Assembly: GCA_936432065.2 (NCBI GenBank)
Contig: OW386285.2
Location: 259,025,317 to 259,089,316 of the forward strand
Source of the DNA: Rutpela maculata
Taxonomy: Eukaryota; Arthropoda; Insecta; Coleoptera; Cerambycidae
Direction: 5' to 3'
DNA: 64,000 nucleotides
Position 1 is the first letter of the stretch, and every line of letters begins with the position of its first letter. Under the pieces are notes generated by a model, which was not told where the DNA came from, did no database searches, and worked only from the letters and a program-made list of their open reading frames with translations. Made by a program: the position numbers and the translations under genes. Positions 51,673 through 64,000 of the stretch are shown here, in pieces.

Positions 51673-52080
51673 TCGAGGGTTGTACACTTCTCGTTTGATT
51701 TATTTTTGTTAGTCGTTTTCACCATATGGTTCCCACGAGTAGCAAAGGAATGTTGGTCCGCCACAGTAGAGCCCTGCATTGCTGTGGTAAGGCAAAATAC
51801 TCCGGAAGATTGCCCAGTTTTCCGGAGGCCCCGTTAATGACACCTTTCGCCCCGGTGCCATTCAGCCTTCGGCACGGGTTACGTACACCTTGGCTTGGAG
51901 GATTTTATCGACTTACCTTGTCTAGATCCGCCGTGTTTAGCCGAACGCAGGGTCACCTCGGGCAGGATGCGACATTGAGCCCCTCCGGACAATCTTGAGA
52001 GAAGCTTCATAGAGGATGGCCATTTCCCCTCAGCTTTTCTCCTAGAGTCAGTAGCCAAGTAGCTGACTCCTTGACCCCAA

Positions 52081-53555
52081 AAAAATTGTAGTATTGTATT
52101 AATAACCTAAAAAGCCAATGCTGTGTAGAAATTATATAGGTTCGGGACAAGTTATACACAGCTTTCAATGGCTTAATACCTAACGTAATTACAAAATAAT
52201 TTTCACAACTAAAATTAAATATAAATATCTACGAAGCAGACAAATCAGTTATTTCATGATAAATACACAAATGTAGGTACTTACGTATGGTAATTCATCA
52301 ATCATCACAAAGCAGCTAACACTTATTTGGAAAATCAAAACTCTGCAGTATCACTATATACATTATAATTTGTTGTACTTAAAGTCTCTCTACTTAAACA
52401 AGTAAACTTTAACTTAACTAGTAAACTTCTCAAATTAGAAACAAGGATTAAATACATAAATATATATTAATAAACACTTTAATATAATAATTCAATTCAC
52501 TGTTTAGGCCAGTTAAGTTAAGCTAGCGTTACTAGATGGCGGTACCATACCATCTGAGCCGCAGCCCAACGTAAAAGCGATAGATTGGTAATATGCAATT
52601 TGTGTGGTTATACCCGTAATGTGATTGGTCGAAGCGTGCTTTGTTGAGGTGACTAGTCTTATAAGTTACAGTACCTATGGTTTAACCTATATTGTTTTCC
52701 TTGATTGTCATAATTTAAACCTACTTTGTTTTTTATTAGATGAGTCGCTTTGGAAATGCATTTTTATGTGATATAAATGATGAAATTGAAGATAAAGGTG
52801 AATAATCTCTAAAAAGTAACAAGGAAACGTCTCAAGGCAATTAATTACTGAACATAATATAAAAGATGTACTTAATGAATTATTTATTCGTGAAATATTC
52901 TCCACAAATACCACTCGTGCTTCTAAATTTTATCTATAAATTTTTTCTCAAGCTAAGTTGCCATAAGGTTAATGACTCGTGCAAATTGACAGGTTATTAT
53001 CAAAGATTAAATCCCTCCTGCTAAAGCGGTCGGGATTTAGGGGGATCAGATCGGTCGGGATCAGATAATAAACTGTCAATTTGCACTCTTTATATTACCA
53101 GGCAACAGCGCTTTCGAAAAAATTTTACCGATAAAATTTCAAGCACTGGTGATATTACATACGATAAAATTATATTAGGAATTTTTTCGTACTTGTCTGT
53201 TTTTTTCTAATACTTTAGGAAGCCATAAACACTACCAAACACAATTTTCACTGTATTAAACAATTTTTTTAAATATCACAAATGCCAATTATGTGTCAAA
53301 ACTTTGTTGTTCACTATTATAAAAGCGCTATCTGTTCGTGGATGATTTTCGCGAATAGAATAAAGAATATTTTTATTATTATTATACTACCATAGTCATG
53401 GTAGATATAGAAGGTAGAGTTATTAAAAATGGCTTGTAATAAAGAAACAGAAGATTAATAAAAATAGTTTATTTCAGTAGATACTTCAAAATTAACAAAG
53501 GGACAATACCTAAGAATATCCAATTTGTAAATATTGTATCACATGGATTTATTAT
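52081..53555. other. No gene seen; small hairpin element at 52979-53086
   Basis: Mostly AT-rich. A 108-bp inverted repeat at 52979-53086 (gtgcaaattgacaggttatt ... aataaactgtcaatttgcac) could be a tiny MITE. A tacccgtaatgtgattggt block and tagatggcggta near 52535 hint at a promoter, without a supported gene. Confidence 0.4.
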
Positions 53556-54217
53556 ATATAGAATGTCCCGAAATTATCGCATTTTTCTTTAGGTGCTTAT
53601 TCTACATGCAAAAATAATAAAAAAACTTCCTATAAATATATGTCCAGAAAGGGAGGTACAATCCTCGGAGGATGTTGCTTAAATATGTTTTTACTAGTTA
53701 TTTTGGAATTACTTTGGGACAACTAATTGTGCAAAAATTCCTGTAAACGTGTTATTTAAATTATTACATGAACAAAGTCTACTTCGAAATATCATAACAC
53801 GCATTACCAAGAGAATCATCAATATATCACTTGAACAGCTTTTCTTTGAAACCAGTTTGTCGTACTATTAATTGTCAAGAGGGCATTTCTTATGCAATAT
53901 TGACCGGGAATCATAATTAAGTCTTAAATTACTAAAAATGTACCCCAGAAAAATTCTGAAACCAAAGGGTAACCTCGTTTGTCCGCCTAGGGAAAGAATT
54001 AATTATGGTTAGTAGTATTCAAAAATAAGCTTTAATAATGTAAAATCGTAAAACCGAGTCTCATAAAGTATTTCCGAAATAATTCATAAAAACATATATT
54101 TAGGCGCCATTCTCGGAGGGTCGTAGCTTATGTTGATAGGAAGTTTTATTACTATTTTTTTTTTCATGTAAAATCAGCACCTAAAGGGGAGCGCGATAAT
54201 GTTAGGACACCCTGTAT
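53556..54217. mobile_element. Foldback MITE with tata(c/g)...tgtcc termini
   Basis: The left arm (tatagaatgtcccgaaattatcgc, then ctttaggtgctta, aaaacttcctat and cctcggagga) and the right arm near 54090-54217 are complementary in the same order. The right terminus reads tatacagggtgtcct on the minus strand. The arms are about 130 bp and the interior about 400 bp is non-coding. Confidence 0.65.
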
Positions 54218-55858
54218 AAGTCTTAACTTACTTGCTTTATATAACAATCACACTTTCTATATTATTCATATTCATCTAATCAAAAGGAAGTAGTATGTTT
54301 TTAGATAAATTGTATCAAGAATTTAGAGTACATTTTTAATGATTAATATTGTTTTTGTATTTTATTTAAGAATTTATAACCATTACTAACATAAATGCAC
54401 ACTACATAATCCTAAGATTGACACCATTGGGTCTCTTTGGTATTTAAAAGCATTTTGTTCTGAGTTTCAACCACTGTAATTATATTTTTTAATAAGCAAA
54501 ATAAAATAATAACACGAATACTGTAACATATATTTTCAGAGGCTTTATTTATGAAAAATATCTTCCTTTGGCTACTATTATTTTTGCCAGTCAATATCGG
54601 ACGATTTATCCAATCGAATGATTTTCACATTCCTTGTGTTAACAAAATGCAAAATTTTCATCCATCAATGATAGGGCATGCATTACTAAGATCCCGAAAC
54701 AAATATCGATATTCCAATTGATTTTCAATACAGAAATTATTGGTATTAGAATAAGTTCAATTTCGGTATTTTGAGGAATGACCTTGAGTATTGCAGTTTC
54801 AATGTACGCAGATTCTATTAGCAGACATGTTTTCATATACAGATTTGGCAAATGTAGTTTTATATATCCTGAGATAAACGAGTGTAAAAAAGAAAATAGA
54901 GAAATTAGGAAAAGAAAGACGGATGTACTGCTCCCAGCCCGCTTCACACTTCATGAAATCTTATTTTTATCACCAAGTGTATCAACGCAGGGCATCGGTA
55001 TATATCACTTCTAACCGCCTGCGCATGTAGTGGAAGCAGATATGTCTTTCTTTTTCCAATTTATCTGTTTTCTTTCTTACAGTCGTGTATCTCAGACCCC
55101 ATATTCTACTACAAACTACATTTGCCGAATTTGTATGTACTAATTATATTATGCTTTCGGATGAAAACTTGAAAAATGATTATCTGACAGAAAATCTCGA
55201 GTAGCACGGTTATTGCTCGTTATTTAACAATAACATTGTTAATTTATTTTATAAAAAAAATATTTTATCTTCCTTATTAATATTAATTAGAAATATTTTT
55301 TCGTCTGTTTTCACTGTTGGTATTAATGCTGATAAATCGGTATTCTAAAATTATTTATACTGAAATATCCGTTTCAAAGTTCTGTTTCTATATTGCATGC
55401 CCTAACCAATGGTGAACATCACACAACAAAGTTAGGAATTCTAAAAAACTTACACAACAGAAAACATGAATTTTGCACAAAAAAAATTATCTTTAGGATC
55501 TTTCACCTCATAATTATACTTATTAATGCTGTTACACAAGTAAAATTTCTACAAAACAGAACACAAACACATTTTTAAAATAAAAAAAAAATGGAATATA
55601 ATCACCACTTTTTATTCCAATAATCACTTCCAACTAATAGATAGGTAAAAAAATTAGAACTAATTATTGTCCAGTCATTTAAAATAATATATCAAGGCTT
55701 CAATTACTAGTTTTTTCTTGTTTAAACAAATCTTCTGAAGCCACTTTTAACACAAGTTTTCTTAATATTCTTTGTTATCGCTTTTAATCCCTATACTAGA
55801 CAAAATTTCTTGAGAACATATTTTCGTCTCCAGTTAACAAGAATCAAAGAGCGACCAC
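54218..55858. other. No gene seen
   Basis: AT-rich sequence. Overlapping short frames at 54639-55014 on both strands show no family resemblance. Confidence 0.4.
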
Positions 55859-56569
55859 AAAATTCGCCTGTTTTTGCATAGTAGATAGCGGGCCAAGGGA
55901 AAGAGCAAAATAAATCCTATAGGGCTCAAATTAAACTTTGAGAAATTGTAAGGTGAGCATATTTTTTACTATTTTGAAAAAATGCAAAAATCACCCCTAT
56001 TCAAGGGTAGAAAATATTTAAAAAAGGCATATAATGAATATTTTAAAAAATAAAACAACTGTTATTACTCAGATTTTATATTGTATGAATTATTTACGGA
56101 TTATATATAATTCTGTAGCATATTTGGAAGAGTTTAGGAAATTGTCCTACAACCCTCTACAACCCTATTCATAGGTCCTACCCACATGATACAATCGTCA
56201 TGGGATTTTCACTAGAATTATTGTTACGATTAGTCGAACCCATATCTACAGGGAAATTGAGCTACCACCCTCCTACCCCTTATAATATAATAAGAAAACC
56301 ATCCCCCGAAAATCGATATGATATAATCCGTAAATAATTCATACAATATAAAATCTGAGTAATAACAGCTGTTTTATTTTTTAAATATTCATTATATACT
56401 GCCTTTTTTAAATATTTTTTACCCTTAAATAGGGGAGATTTTTGCATTTTTTCAAAAAAGTAAAAATATGCTCAACTTAAAATTTCTTAAAGTTTAATTT
56501 GAGCCCTATAGGATTTATTTTGCTCTTTCCCTTGGCCCGCTATCTACTATGCAAAAACAGGCGAATTTT
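55859..56569. repeat. Foldback repeat, about 250-bp arms
   Basis: aaaattcgcctgtttttgca at 55859 pairs with tgcaaaaacaggcgaatttt at 56569. Pairing continues through agcgggccaagggaaagagc and its partner and through the taaataattcatacaatata block. The unpaired centre is about 56112-56316. No coding capacity. Confidence 0.8.
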
Positions 56570-57607
56570 AGGCATTTTTTGGAGTCACTCTTTCTTGTTT
56601 CTTTTCACATTTGATTCTCAGGGAAATACTGTAAATATTCCATTTATTCACTTTCCATAACAATTGTGGAAAGAACACTTAATATGAATAATGCTGAAGC
56701 AATAAATTCCTTCTACTTATTTTGATTTATAAATAAGTTAATTGAACTAATGAATTAATTGAACTAACTTCAAAATTCATACATAAAACTTTGATTTTTA
56801 TACCCTAAATCTAAAATGATAAAATTTTCAGTAGGTTCAGTTCCTTTAGAGGAAATAACATCCTGGAGAGGGTGAGAATTTTTCACATGGTAGTGATAAT
56901 AAAAGTTCGTACAAACACCAAAACCTTTGAATACTACAGAAGACGTGTAACTCATGAGTAAGTTAACTAAAAGAGTTGAACCAGTAATTCTTAAATTCCC
57001 GACTAGGCTCTACCCACCTACACGATAGGCTATGGCTGCCGAGTCACAGCGCCCATGCATTTATGAGAATAAATGACACGTTCCTTACAACCAGCTTTTT
57101 GTGCATGAACATTGGAAAACTTCCATTCAGTTCACTGAGGTAAAAAATCAGTCAGAGCACACAGAAATTATGTCTCAAAATGACGAGACAGAGAATGAGA
57201 TGTGCAGAGCTGGAATAGTTGTGTCTCTGGCATACTTGGTTTTGGCGCACCTCAGGGCACCTCACTGGATGTTGACCTAAGATTGGAAAATAGAGCTCGT
57301 TAGTGAACCAAATTTTGCTCCCTCAAAGGCTTTGCCCTTGGTGGCCATCGACAATCCCTAGTTCCAGATCTACTTGTCCAAATCTTCAATGCACAAATGA
57401 CAGGTGTAGATCCAAGTGTTTTCTCCTAAATTTGAAGGTCTTTTGAGTCTCCTCACTGAGACAAGAGACTCTTATGCGACTCGTGAAAAAGCAGATCAGT
57501 GAAAATAGCCATTTTGTCATGTTGGCGTCAGCTGGGGATTATTACAACTAATAGTATTTTATATAACAAGTGACTAAAATGGTGTTTTTTTTTACAAGTG
57601 GGGCATT
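56570..57607. other. No gene seen
   Basis: Mixed sequence without a recognisable gene or delimited element. 57000-57540 is less AT-rich and partly text-like, but no frame resembles a protein family. Confidence 0.4.
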
Positions 57608-58175
57608 TATAAGGCATCTGCATTATGTAACTAACATAACCTCAAATTTTAAGTTTTTCAAGTTTATTCTCATTTTTAATGTTTCTATACACATTTTTAG
57701 CTTGGAGCCGTACTGGCACCAAGCAAATATTTAAAAATTCATGAAAATTACTTTTCAAAATTCTTGATTAATAAAAATAGACTACTAATTACAGGTTAGA
57801 TTTTTAACCTACAAAAAGAGTCCTATTTTATTAAGCGATCCAACGACCTGTCAAAGTTCTTTTTCAATATGGCGTGGAGGGCAAACATGGGTTTATTTTT
57901 ATTAAATTCCGGAAACGTAGCCCAGACAACAGAAAAACACAAACGTTTAATGAATGAAAACGAATGTTTGCCCTCCGCGCCATATTGGAAGTCACGTGGT
58001 TTGGATTGCCTAATTAGGACAAAGTATTTAAAACTTCGTAAACGTTACATTGAACTAGATTTTGGTTGAAAGTACGGGAACCAGGCAGAAATTTTAATAA
58101 TAGCAACGTAATACTTGTAAATGTTAAACATATATTTTGGAGGTTAGCTGTGACATCACGTGCAGTTATCTTATA
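57608..58175. repeat. Second copy of the giant-foldback arm sequence (matches about 35830-36210)
   Basis: catctgcattatgtaac, the ttagcttggagcc block, acaggttagatttttaacctac, gggaaccaggcagaaatttt and ggttagctgtgac recur in the same order as at 35830-36210. The two copies differ by point changes and by the MITE at 57834-58013. Confidence 0.8.
57834..58013. mobile_element. 180-bp MITE with TTA target duplication (PIF/Harbinger-like)
   Basis: Flanked by TTA at 57831-57833 and 58014-58016, with inverted ends agcgatccaa/ttggattgcc and an inner palindrome around atatggcgtggagggc/gccctccgcgccatat. The related repeat at 36050 reads straight through ttttattaggacaaag and shows the empty site. A TTA duplication is usual for PIF/Harbinger elements. 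Confidence 0.75.
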
Positions 58176-58544
58176 GTACGAGCCGAAAGCGAGTGTTATA
58201 AACCACACGAGTAAAAAAACACATTTTAGTCTCGAGTTATATACAATATTTTTTGTATCGCCATTCGAAATTAAAAAACAATATAATTTTGTAAAAATAG
58301 ACTAAATTCTATTGGTTTCCATAAAAAACCAATAAGTTTTATTTCACACTGTGAAATAAAATTTCTTTATCTACGACTAATATATAATATGTTTTATATC
58401 TGTCAATTTTGTTATATAATGCCATATATTATTCCCACAGGGATTAATGATGAGGGAATAAGGGATCATTATTCCAATTCGTAGAACAATAAAAAAACAG
58501 TACTTAAATCATAATGTCTTTGAATAGTAGGCATTACACAGGTA

Positions 58545-59195
58545 GTCGAGGTTTTGTTGTTAGGCAGATGGGGGTCATCCCCGAAGTAATTTTTCTCGCT
58601 GAATCCGAATCTGGCCTCAGAACTGGCCCACCACGTCAGGATTTTGAAATATTTGAGGTTAAGTACCTAAAAATGGCATTTTTGTCTACTTTTGATGTTA
58701 TGCATAGGATTCAAAATTTTTCAGCTTATTTCTAATAAATACATTATTTAGTACCATCCTTCTTCTTTAATCTATGATGTTTCCCCGGAAAGTTTTAGGC
58801 GACATGGTGACAAGGCGACATGAATTTGAAATCATGATCTCCTACAAATCAACACACTTAACCAAACGACTGTTGGGTTGTAGGGATCATAGTTTCAAAT
58901 TCACGTCACCTTAAAATGGCTATAACTTTGCGAGGAAACATCGTAGATGACCATTGGAAAGCTTATTTTAAAGAGGAAGGATGGTACTAAATGATGTATT
59001 TATTAAACATAAACTGAAAATTTTGTTGAGTTCTATACAAAAGCCTCAAAAGTTGCCAAAAAAGCAATTTTTTAAGTACTTAACCTCAAATATTTCAAAA
59101 TCCTGACGTGATGGGCCAATTCTGTGGCCAGATTCGGATTCAGCAAGAAAAATTACTTCGGAAATGACGCTCAGCTGCACAACAACATTCGTGAC
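58545..59195. repeat. Foldback repeat, about 280-bp arms
   Basis: gtcgaggttttgttg...gaagtaatttttc at 58545 pairs with gaaaaattacttc...aacattcgtgac ending at 59195. Pairing continues through aaatcctgacgtg and aggaaggatggtactaaatg. The frame at 58514-58735 lies in one arm and is not a gene. Possible further inverted ends lie outside (ctttatctacgac near 58366 and gtagataaag near 59507). Confidence 0.75.
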
Positions 59196-61047
59196 CTTTT
59201 TATTCGCAGACCTGTGGCAAGTAGAATACTATACTTTATCGACGACTATTAAATATTTTTTATTAAATTGTTTACTGATGAAATTAATTAATGAATTAAC
59301 TATATTATACTTTTTGAGTAATATGTAAAATTATTGTAAATAACGTTGACATTTAAATTTAATTTGACAAGTCATTCTTTTGACACATAATGGCCTACCC
59401 ATCAACATTCCATCATCTGTTCAATTTATTAATTGTAGCAACTTTAATATACATTTTGCTGCAAAGTAAAAAAATTTAATTATTTTTTATTTCTAAAAAT
59501 TAGTTGTAGATAAAGTATAGTATACAACTCGCTATAATAAATACTATATTCCCTCGGATGATTACAACACTCGCTCGCTCGTTCTTGTAATCATACTCGG
59601 GAAAAACAGTATTCATTATAGCATCGTTGTATAATATACTATTATTTCACACTTTTTTCTTTATTTTACACTTGTCAATAATGACATTGTTTTGATTCAT
59701 TGAAACTGTCAAATAAATGTCATTTTAGGATATTGCGTTACAAAATAGTACATTACGTAATGAGTGTTGTAAGAAGCATGAGTGCATAATCGCTTTAAAA
59801 CTCGAATTATGTACTATACTTTACCTACGATCATATTTATTTATTTATTTAGTAAAATCTGGATTTAGTTTACTAGTCAACATTATTCAACAAATAATAT
59901 GTCAGTTTTGACAGTGTTTGAAAATTACGTAGGCGCATTTGTTTTTTTAAACCCCGCGTAAGCGATATAAGCCACCTATAATTGCGTGTTGCGTGCGTTT
60001 TGTTTACTGTGCGATTTGTTTACAATATGTAAAATTCAACTTACGTGAATGGCAGCTAGTGTGTTTTTTACTATTTACAGTAGTGATCGTAGGTAAATAT
60101 ATTTATAAACAGTTATAAAGATTGTAGTGAAACCTCCATTTATATTAGACCCAAGGAGCGCATGACCCATCTCAAATTTATAAAACTGAAAAGTTTACCC
60201 ATGTCCAGTGGTAAACTGGATGATAATCAAATATATACACATTCGGAAAATGTTGGATTTGGGTGGCACGCATAGTTTCAACGGCCTGACAGACCCGCCT
60301 ACAATAAAGGCGTGTACCAGTGCTCTAGTAGAGGGAGCAAATAATGACGCGCTATCAAGAAAACACGTACATACATCATTATTGCTATTAAAAATTTCAG
60401 TACCATTTATTCAAAGGAAGGATGTAGTTGGCTCTGTTCAGTATAGGTAATATTATTACGTGCTTTAATAACTGAAATTATTTAACCCGTTTTACTTTCA
60501 AAACGAGTCAAATAATTCTTTACATTGCAAGTGGAAGACGGAAACAAATTGAAATTCCGCAAGCAGAGTTGCCCACGCACATGTGGTGGGGAAAGCAGGT
60601 GGCATCAGAAGGATGTGTTATACGATAAAAAAGAATAGCCTAGTTGCTTCGCTCTCGCTTGCTCTCATTGCCGACCCAAATGAAAAATTTTCTGACTCTG
60701 TATATCTAGTGCTTAAGGTTAATTAGAAGCATAACAAATAACAGGACAGCTGGATGCTTTTGAAAGTTTAGAAACTGCAAAATGTAAAATTAGTATAAAT
60801 CACAAAGGGCCCAAATAGTTCTGTTTGTTGGTTTGAGTCGAGGTCAAGTTTATTAGGGGTAACCAAATTGGGCGACTTCATTGAACCAGTTTATTATAAA
60901 TATACGATACACTGTTAGTTCAGTTTTAATCATCTCCAGATGATGCTAACATTGTCAGTGAAATCCGCATTGAGTATAGCGTTCAAGTGTTTTGATGTTT
61001 GTGGAAACTACTTCGTAGCATATTTGATGGTAAAAATCTATATCATC
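59196..61047. other. No gene seen
   Basis: AT-rich sequence with several short inverted stretches, such as acaacactcgctcgctcgttcttg near 59573. No supported coding region. Confidence 0.4.
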
Positions 61048-61353
61048 CAGAGATGCATAAAGGAAACTTTCCGATGAAAGTTCCCAGGAAATTTTCGGGG
61101 GTTTCTGAAACGAGGTTTTGATATAAATCAAAGAAGGGTAAAGGAAACTTTCCAAACAAAAGTTTCCCGAACAAAATTTTGATAAAAATCAAAGTTTCCA
61201 ATGAAATATTTGAATATTCCGAAAGTTTCAAAATTAAACTTTTCCGGGATTTTGAAACTTTTAAATATTCAAATATTTTATTGGAAACTTTAATTTTAAC
61301 CAAAATTTCGTTCCGGAAACTTTCAAATAGAACGTTTCCTTTGCCCATCTCTG
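61048..61353. mobile_element. MITE with cagagatg termini and gaaactttcc-rich interior
   Basis: Starts cagagatgcataaaggaaac and ends gtttcctttgcccatctctg, so the terminal 20 bp are near-inverted. The same cagagatg termini occur in the two elements near 43 kb. The interior is degenerate gaaactttc repeats in both orientations. A clear target duplication was not found. Confidence 0.65.
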
Positions 61354-61909
61354 ACATCACAGGTTAATAACTTCGTCAGTGGCGCCCTTATACATATTCA
61401 CCACATAATTGGCTAATGAACGAATTTAATTTACTAATAGTTGAATATATTTTCAAAACCTGAATGAAGAATACAAAACTAAAAAAATACAACCAGTAAA
61501 TGCTGGACACAAGCTCTCTTTTATTAGATGCAATAATGAATTTCTTCCATCGTAATTCTTTATACCTAAAGTTCTGATTTCAATACAACTATTCTGCATG
61601 TTCTGGTCAATAATTAGTTTTAAAAATACTTATAAGCTTAAAGCTATCATATAAATAGAGAAAAAAAATGTTATATCAAACTTAATTTGAATTGACAACC
61701 TTTTCAAAACGAATTGAAATAGAGAATGATAATAAAGGACAAGTGCATATTCATATTTTGCATAGAGCCTATCTTATCCTATATTATATACGATAAATGT
61801 AAACTGATAGTAGATAACAAAATTTATCATTTAATTTGCAGAGATTGCATGGACCCCGGATAACATCTTGTCGATTGAACGAAACATCAATCCTCACACA
61901 TAGGACTCG
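61354..61909. other. 3' flank of the TBK1-like gene
   Basis: AT-rich. A minus-strand AATAAA-like signal (tttatt on the plus strand, near 61518) would suit polyadenylation. No other feature. Confidence 0.4.
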
Positions 61910-63690
61910 TTACTTTAAACTTTCATCACCAGACACACGCATTTTCTCTAATTCCTTAGTAGATTCAGTCAGCTTATTCAAAAGCATAGTATTTTCTGAG
62001 AGAACTTCCTTGAAACTTTCACTATTTTCACAAAATTCTTTCAAGTATTTCTTAAGTTCTTGATTTTGGGTATTCCTAACTTTTTTAGGAATTGTATACT
62101 TACTGGCTTGTTCAAAATTGTTTTTAATATGTTCGGTATAATCTACATTGTCAATAGTGAGTTCTTCCTCAAAGTCTCTCAATTTGCAGTCATATTTTTC
62201 AACATCTGAGATCAATATGTCAGTTTTTAAGTGTATATTCTGAGCCATTTTATACCAGTCTCCAAAATTTTCTGCTAGTTGTTCATACTGAGGAAACACC
62301 TCTTTTTCCAGCAGAGTTTTTATCTTATTAATAGTTTGGGTGATTTTAATCCTCTCTAATATATGAAATTGTTCATCGTTATAGGACAAGCTACGAGTTG
62401 CTCGATCCCTAACAAGATGTTGCCAAGACTCTCTGAGATGTTCAACCTGTGTTTTGGCCCTCGCAGGTGCAAGTGTTTTAAAGGGGCATTTTAAGTCTCT
62501 GCTCATACTGTCCCATTGTAGCTTTAATGTATTTTCGACACAGTGTGCCATATACAAATTAGTAACACCTACTGCTGCTGCTGCTACAAACTCCTTACTT
62601 ACATTCTCAATACTTTCCACATAATTATTTTTAAGGATATAATTGCTTATTTGTTGAGACAGTTGTAAAATTTGGGCAGTTTTCTTGAAAATCATAGTTT
62701 TGTCTAGCAAATGTTGTGTATTTTGGTGTAATTGTTTAAGCTCAGCATTAATATACGTAGTAAAGTTTTCGACAGTATCGCAAATAAGTTTGCTGAACAA
62801 AGAATATTTTTCAATTTGACGTTTACACTGATGACCTATATTACACGCAAATTTTGCTTGTGCCGCATCATTTTCCACAGAGATAACAGTAGAAAAATCC
62901 GTCCACTTTGGCAATTCCTGATCAGGCACTATAGTGATGTTGTTGTTTTCCTTGTTAAACAAGAACAAAGGACCTTCTTCAGTAGTTTTAGGATAGCCAA
63001 CTGACCTAGTGTAATCCTGAATAAGGGTGGTAAACAGACTAGTTCTATACAGCAAAATTTGGCTATCATCTTTAATTTCTGTTTGCTCTGTTACGTAATT
63101 TTGCAAATGTTGGTATGTTTCGTCTGGTAAGATATAAACTTTGATCAACTTAGCTTTATTTACGTGGAAGATATTTATCGCCTTGCGTGACAATACGACA
63201 TCTACTTCTTTGAAGAATCTTTCAAAACTCCAAATTTTCCTATGGTCAGCTTCTAACAGCCCAGCTAGTAGAGGTGTTATAATTTTTTTCAAACCATCAC
63301 TCAACTGACAGTTATCGGGTAAGTCACGTTTCCACTCGATTGGCCCATTTTCTTTGGTCTGTATTCCGGATATAACACCACTTTCCTTCTTTGTAGTAAT
63401 ATGGTGCATCGTTTCTTTATTCCTGCGTCCTCCATAAGGCCTGAAAGGCAAATTTCCTGTTGCTACATGGTATAACGTAACACCAATTGACCACAAGTCA
63501 ATGGTGGCACCAAATTTTTTGTTAACTGGCTTTCTTAATACGGCTCGTTCATACATATCAGGGTGAAGATATTCTTCAGTTCCATATAGTGACTGGAAAG
63601 ACTGACCTTCTTGAAGTTCCCTCGCAGCTCCAAAGTCGGTGAGTTTGTAAACTGTAGTGCCATCTTCTCGGATAAATTTCATTATATTAC
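61910..63690 (-). CDS. TBK1: TBK1/IKKepsilon-like kinase, 3'-terminal exon (C-lobe, ubiquitin-like and coiled-coil domains)
   Basis: The acceptor tttttcag lies just beyond 63690. The leading two bases complete a Gly codon and the exon opens NIMKFIRE, directly after the catalytic loop found in these kinases. DFG is in KLTDFGAAREL. SLYGTEEYLHPDMYERAVLRK holds the activation-loop Ser. DLWSIGVTLYHVATGNLPFRP is the C-lobe core. A ubiquitin-like domain (about 175-255) and a long helical dimerisation domain follow, ending at TAA 61910-61912. The family relays innate immune and, in Drosophila (IKKepsilon), cytoskeletal and apoptosis signals. The ATP-binding lobe is outside the window. No break is seen. 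Confidence 0.93.
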
Positions 63691-64000
63691 CTGAAAAACA
63701 GATAAATATTTACTTAGAATAATTCATAACCATTTTATTAATAATCTGCTTTCACAATTCATTTCATTTTTATAATCAATTGTTTAAAATCTAACAGATA
63801 TGATTTATTTATTTATTAATGGGAGAGCCCATAGAGTATACAAAAAATACATTATAAAAAAAACACATAAATTAAATAGTAATACATTAAAAAAAACAGA
63901 CTAAGTAGACATACAAGACTAGAGGGTAAATTAAACAAATAAATTTATTTGGCTAAAATAGAATAGTTAGACACAAAAAAATATAATACTTAATCATATC
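63691..64000. other. Intron of the TBK1-like gene with a retroelement-like tail
   Basis: AT-rich. tttatttatttattaat near 63807 looks like the tail of a non-LTR element on the minus strand, but no coding part is seen before the window ends. Confidence 0.35.

Larger units (their letters stand above)
47329..52080 (-). mobile_element. Non-LTR retrotransposon with RNase H domain, dead copy (about 4.7 kb)
   Basis: Read on the minus strand, order and content are a GC-rich 5' part (52080-51780), ORF2 N-terminus, endonuclease, reverse transcriptase, RNase H and a Cys-His knuckle. This is the layout of I/LOA/R1-like insect elements. No ORF1 (gag-like) protein is visible. At least six frame breaks make it inactive. 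The element is clearly richer in GC than its surroundings. No poly(A) or target duplication could be fixed, so the ends are approximate. Confidence 0.85.

Noticed and set aside
47333..51998. Plus-strand open frames across the retrotransposon
   Set aside because: They are antisense shadows of the RT, RNase H and endonuclease frames on the minus strand.
58514..58735. Small gene with ATG in fair context
   Set aside because: It lies wholly in one arm of the foldback at 58545-59195 and has no domain.

Overview
The window is AT-rich, intron-rich animal DNA, most likely from an insect. This rests on two host genes with clear insect and vertebrate counterparts, four Fermitin exons and the last visible TBK1/IKKepsilon exon, and on the typical insect transposon load (Polinton, Jockey-like and RNase H-bearing non-LTR elements, a Penelope-like element, hAT-like MITEs, a mariner-like remnant). 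A beetle is plausible, but the sequence does not prove an order.

Host layout: four plus-strand exons of Fermitin (kindlin, the integrin co-activator) lie at 8293-8486, 29587-29824, 30594-30806 and 41342-41779, with a polyadenylation signal at 42320. They are separated by introns of 21.1 kb, 0.77 kb and 10.5 kb. The large introns are swollen by mobile DNA. A minus-strand, single-exon PARP-like mono-ADP-ribosyltransferase lies at 3361-4275, probably nested in an earlier Fermitin intron. The minus-strand TBK1/IKKepsilon exon occupies 61910-63690.

The centrepiece is a complete 18.2-kb Polinton/Maverick (adintovirus-like) element at 10538-28700. It has 716-bp terminal inverted repeats and a perfect 6-bp target duplication (catatt). 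It inserted into a Jockey-like retrotransposon that was itself in the Fermitin intron. A leftward block on the minus strand carries the virion genes: PLA2-like protein, adenain-type protease, minor capsid, double-jelly-roll major capsid, and likely membrane or surface proteins. A rightward block carries the packaging ATPase, a DUF8207-type protein, a fibre-like coiled-coil protein, a chromodomain integrase, a conserved unknown and a two-BIR IAP. A second leftward block carries a nucleotidyltransferase-fold protein, protein-primed DNA polymerase B, a zinc-finger protein and an OB-like protein. PolB is cut by one in-frame TAG and the IAP RING is frameshifted, so this copy looks recently inserted but already damaged. 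An intact-looking tRNA-Phe(GAA) gene sits just inside the right TIR. It lies exactly between two blocks that recur in the TIR itself with only 5 bp between them.

The rest is repeat-dominated: a 5.8-kb foldback palindrome with three smaller palindromes nested in it (31061-36892), several other foldbacks, hAT-like MITEs with 8-bp target duplications and low-complexity interiors, a TTA-flanked MITE whose empty site is present elsewhere in the window, and a dead 4.7-kb non-LTR retrotransposon (47329-52080, minus).
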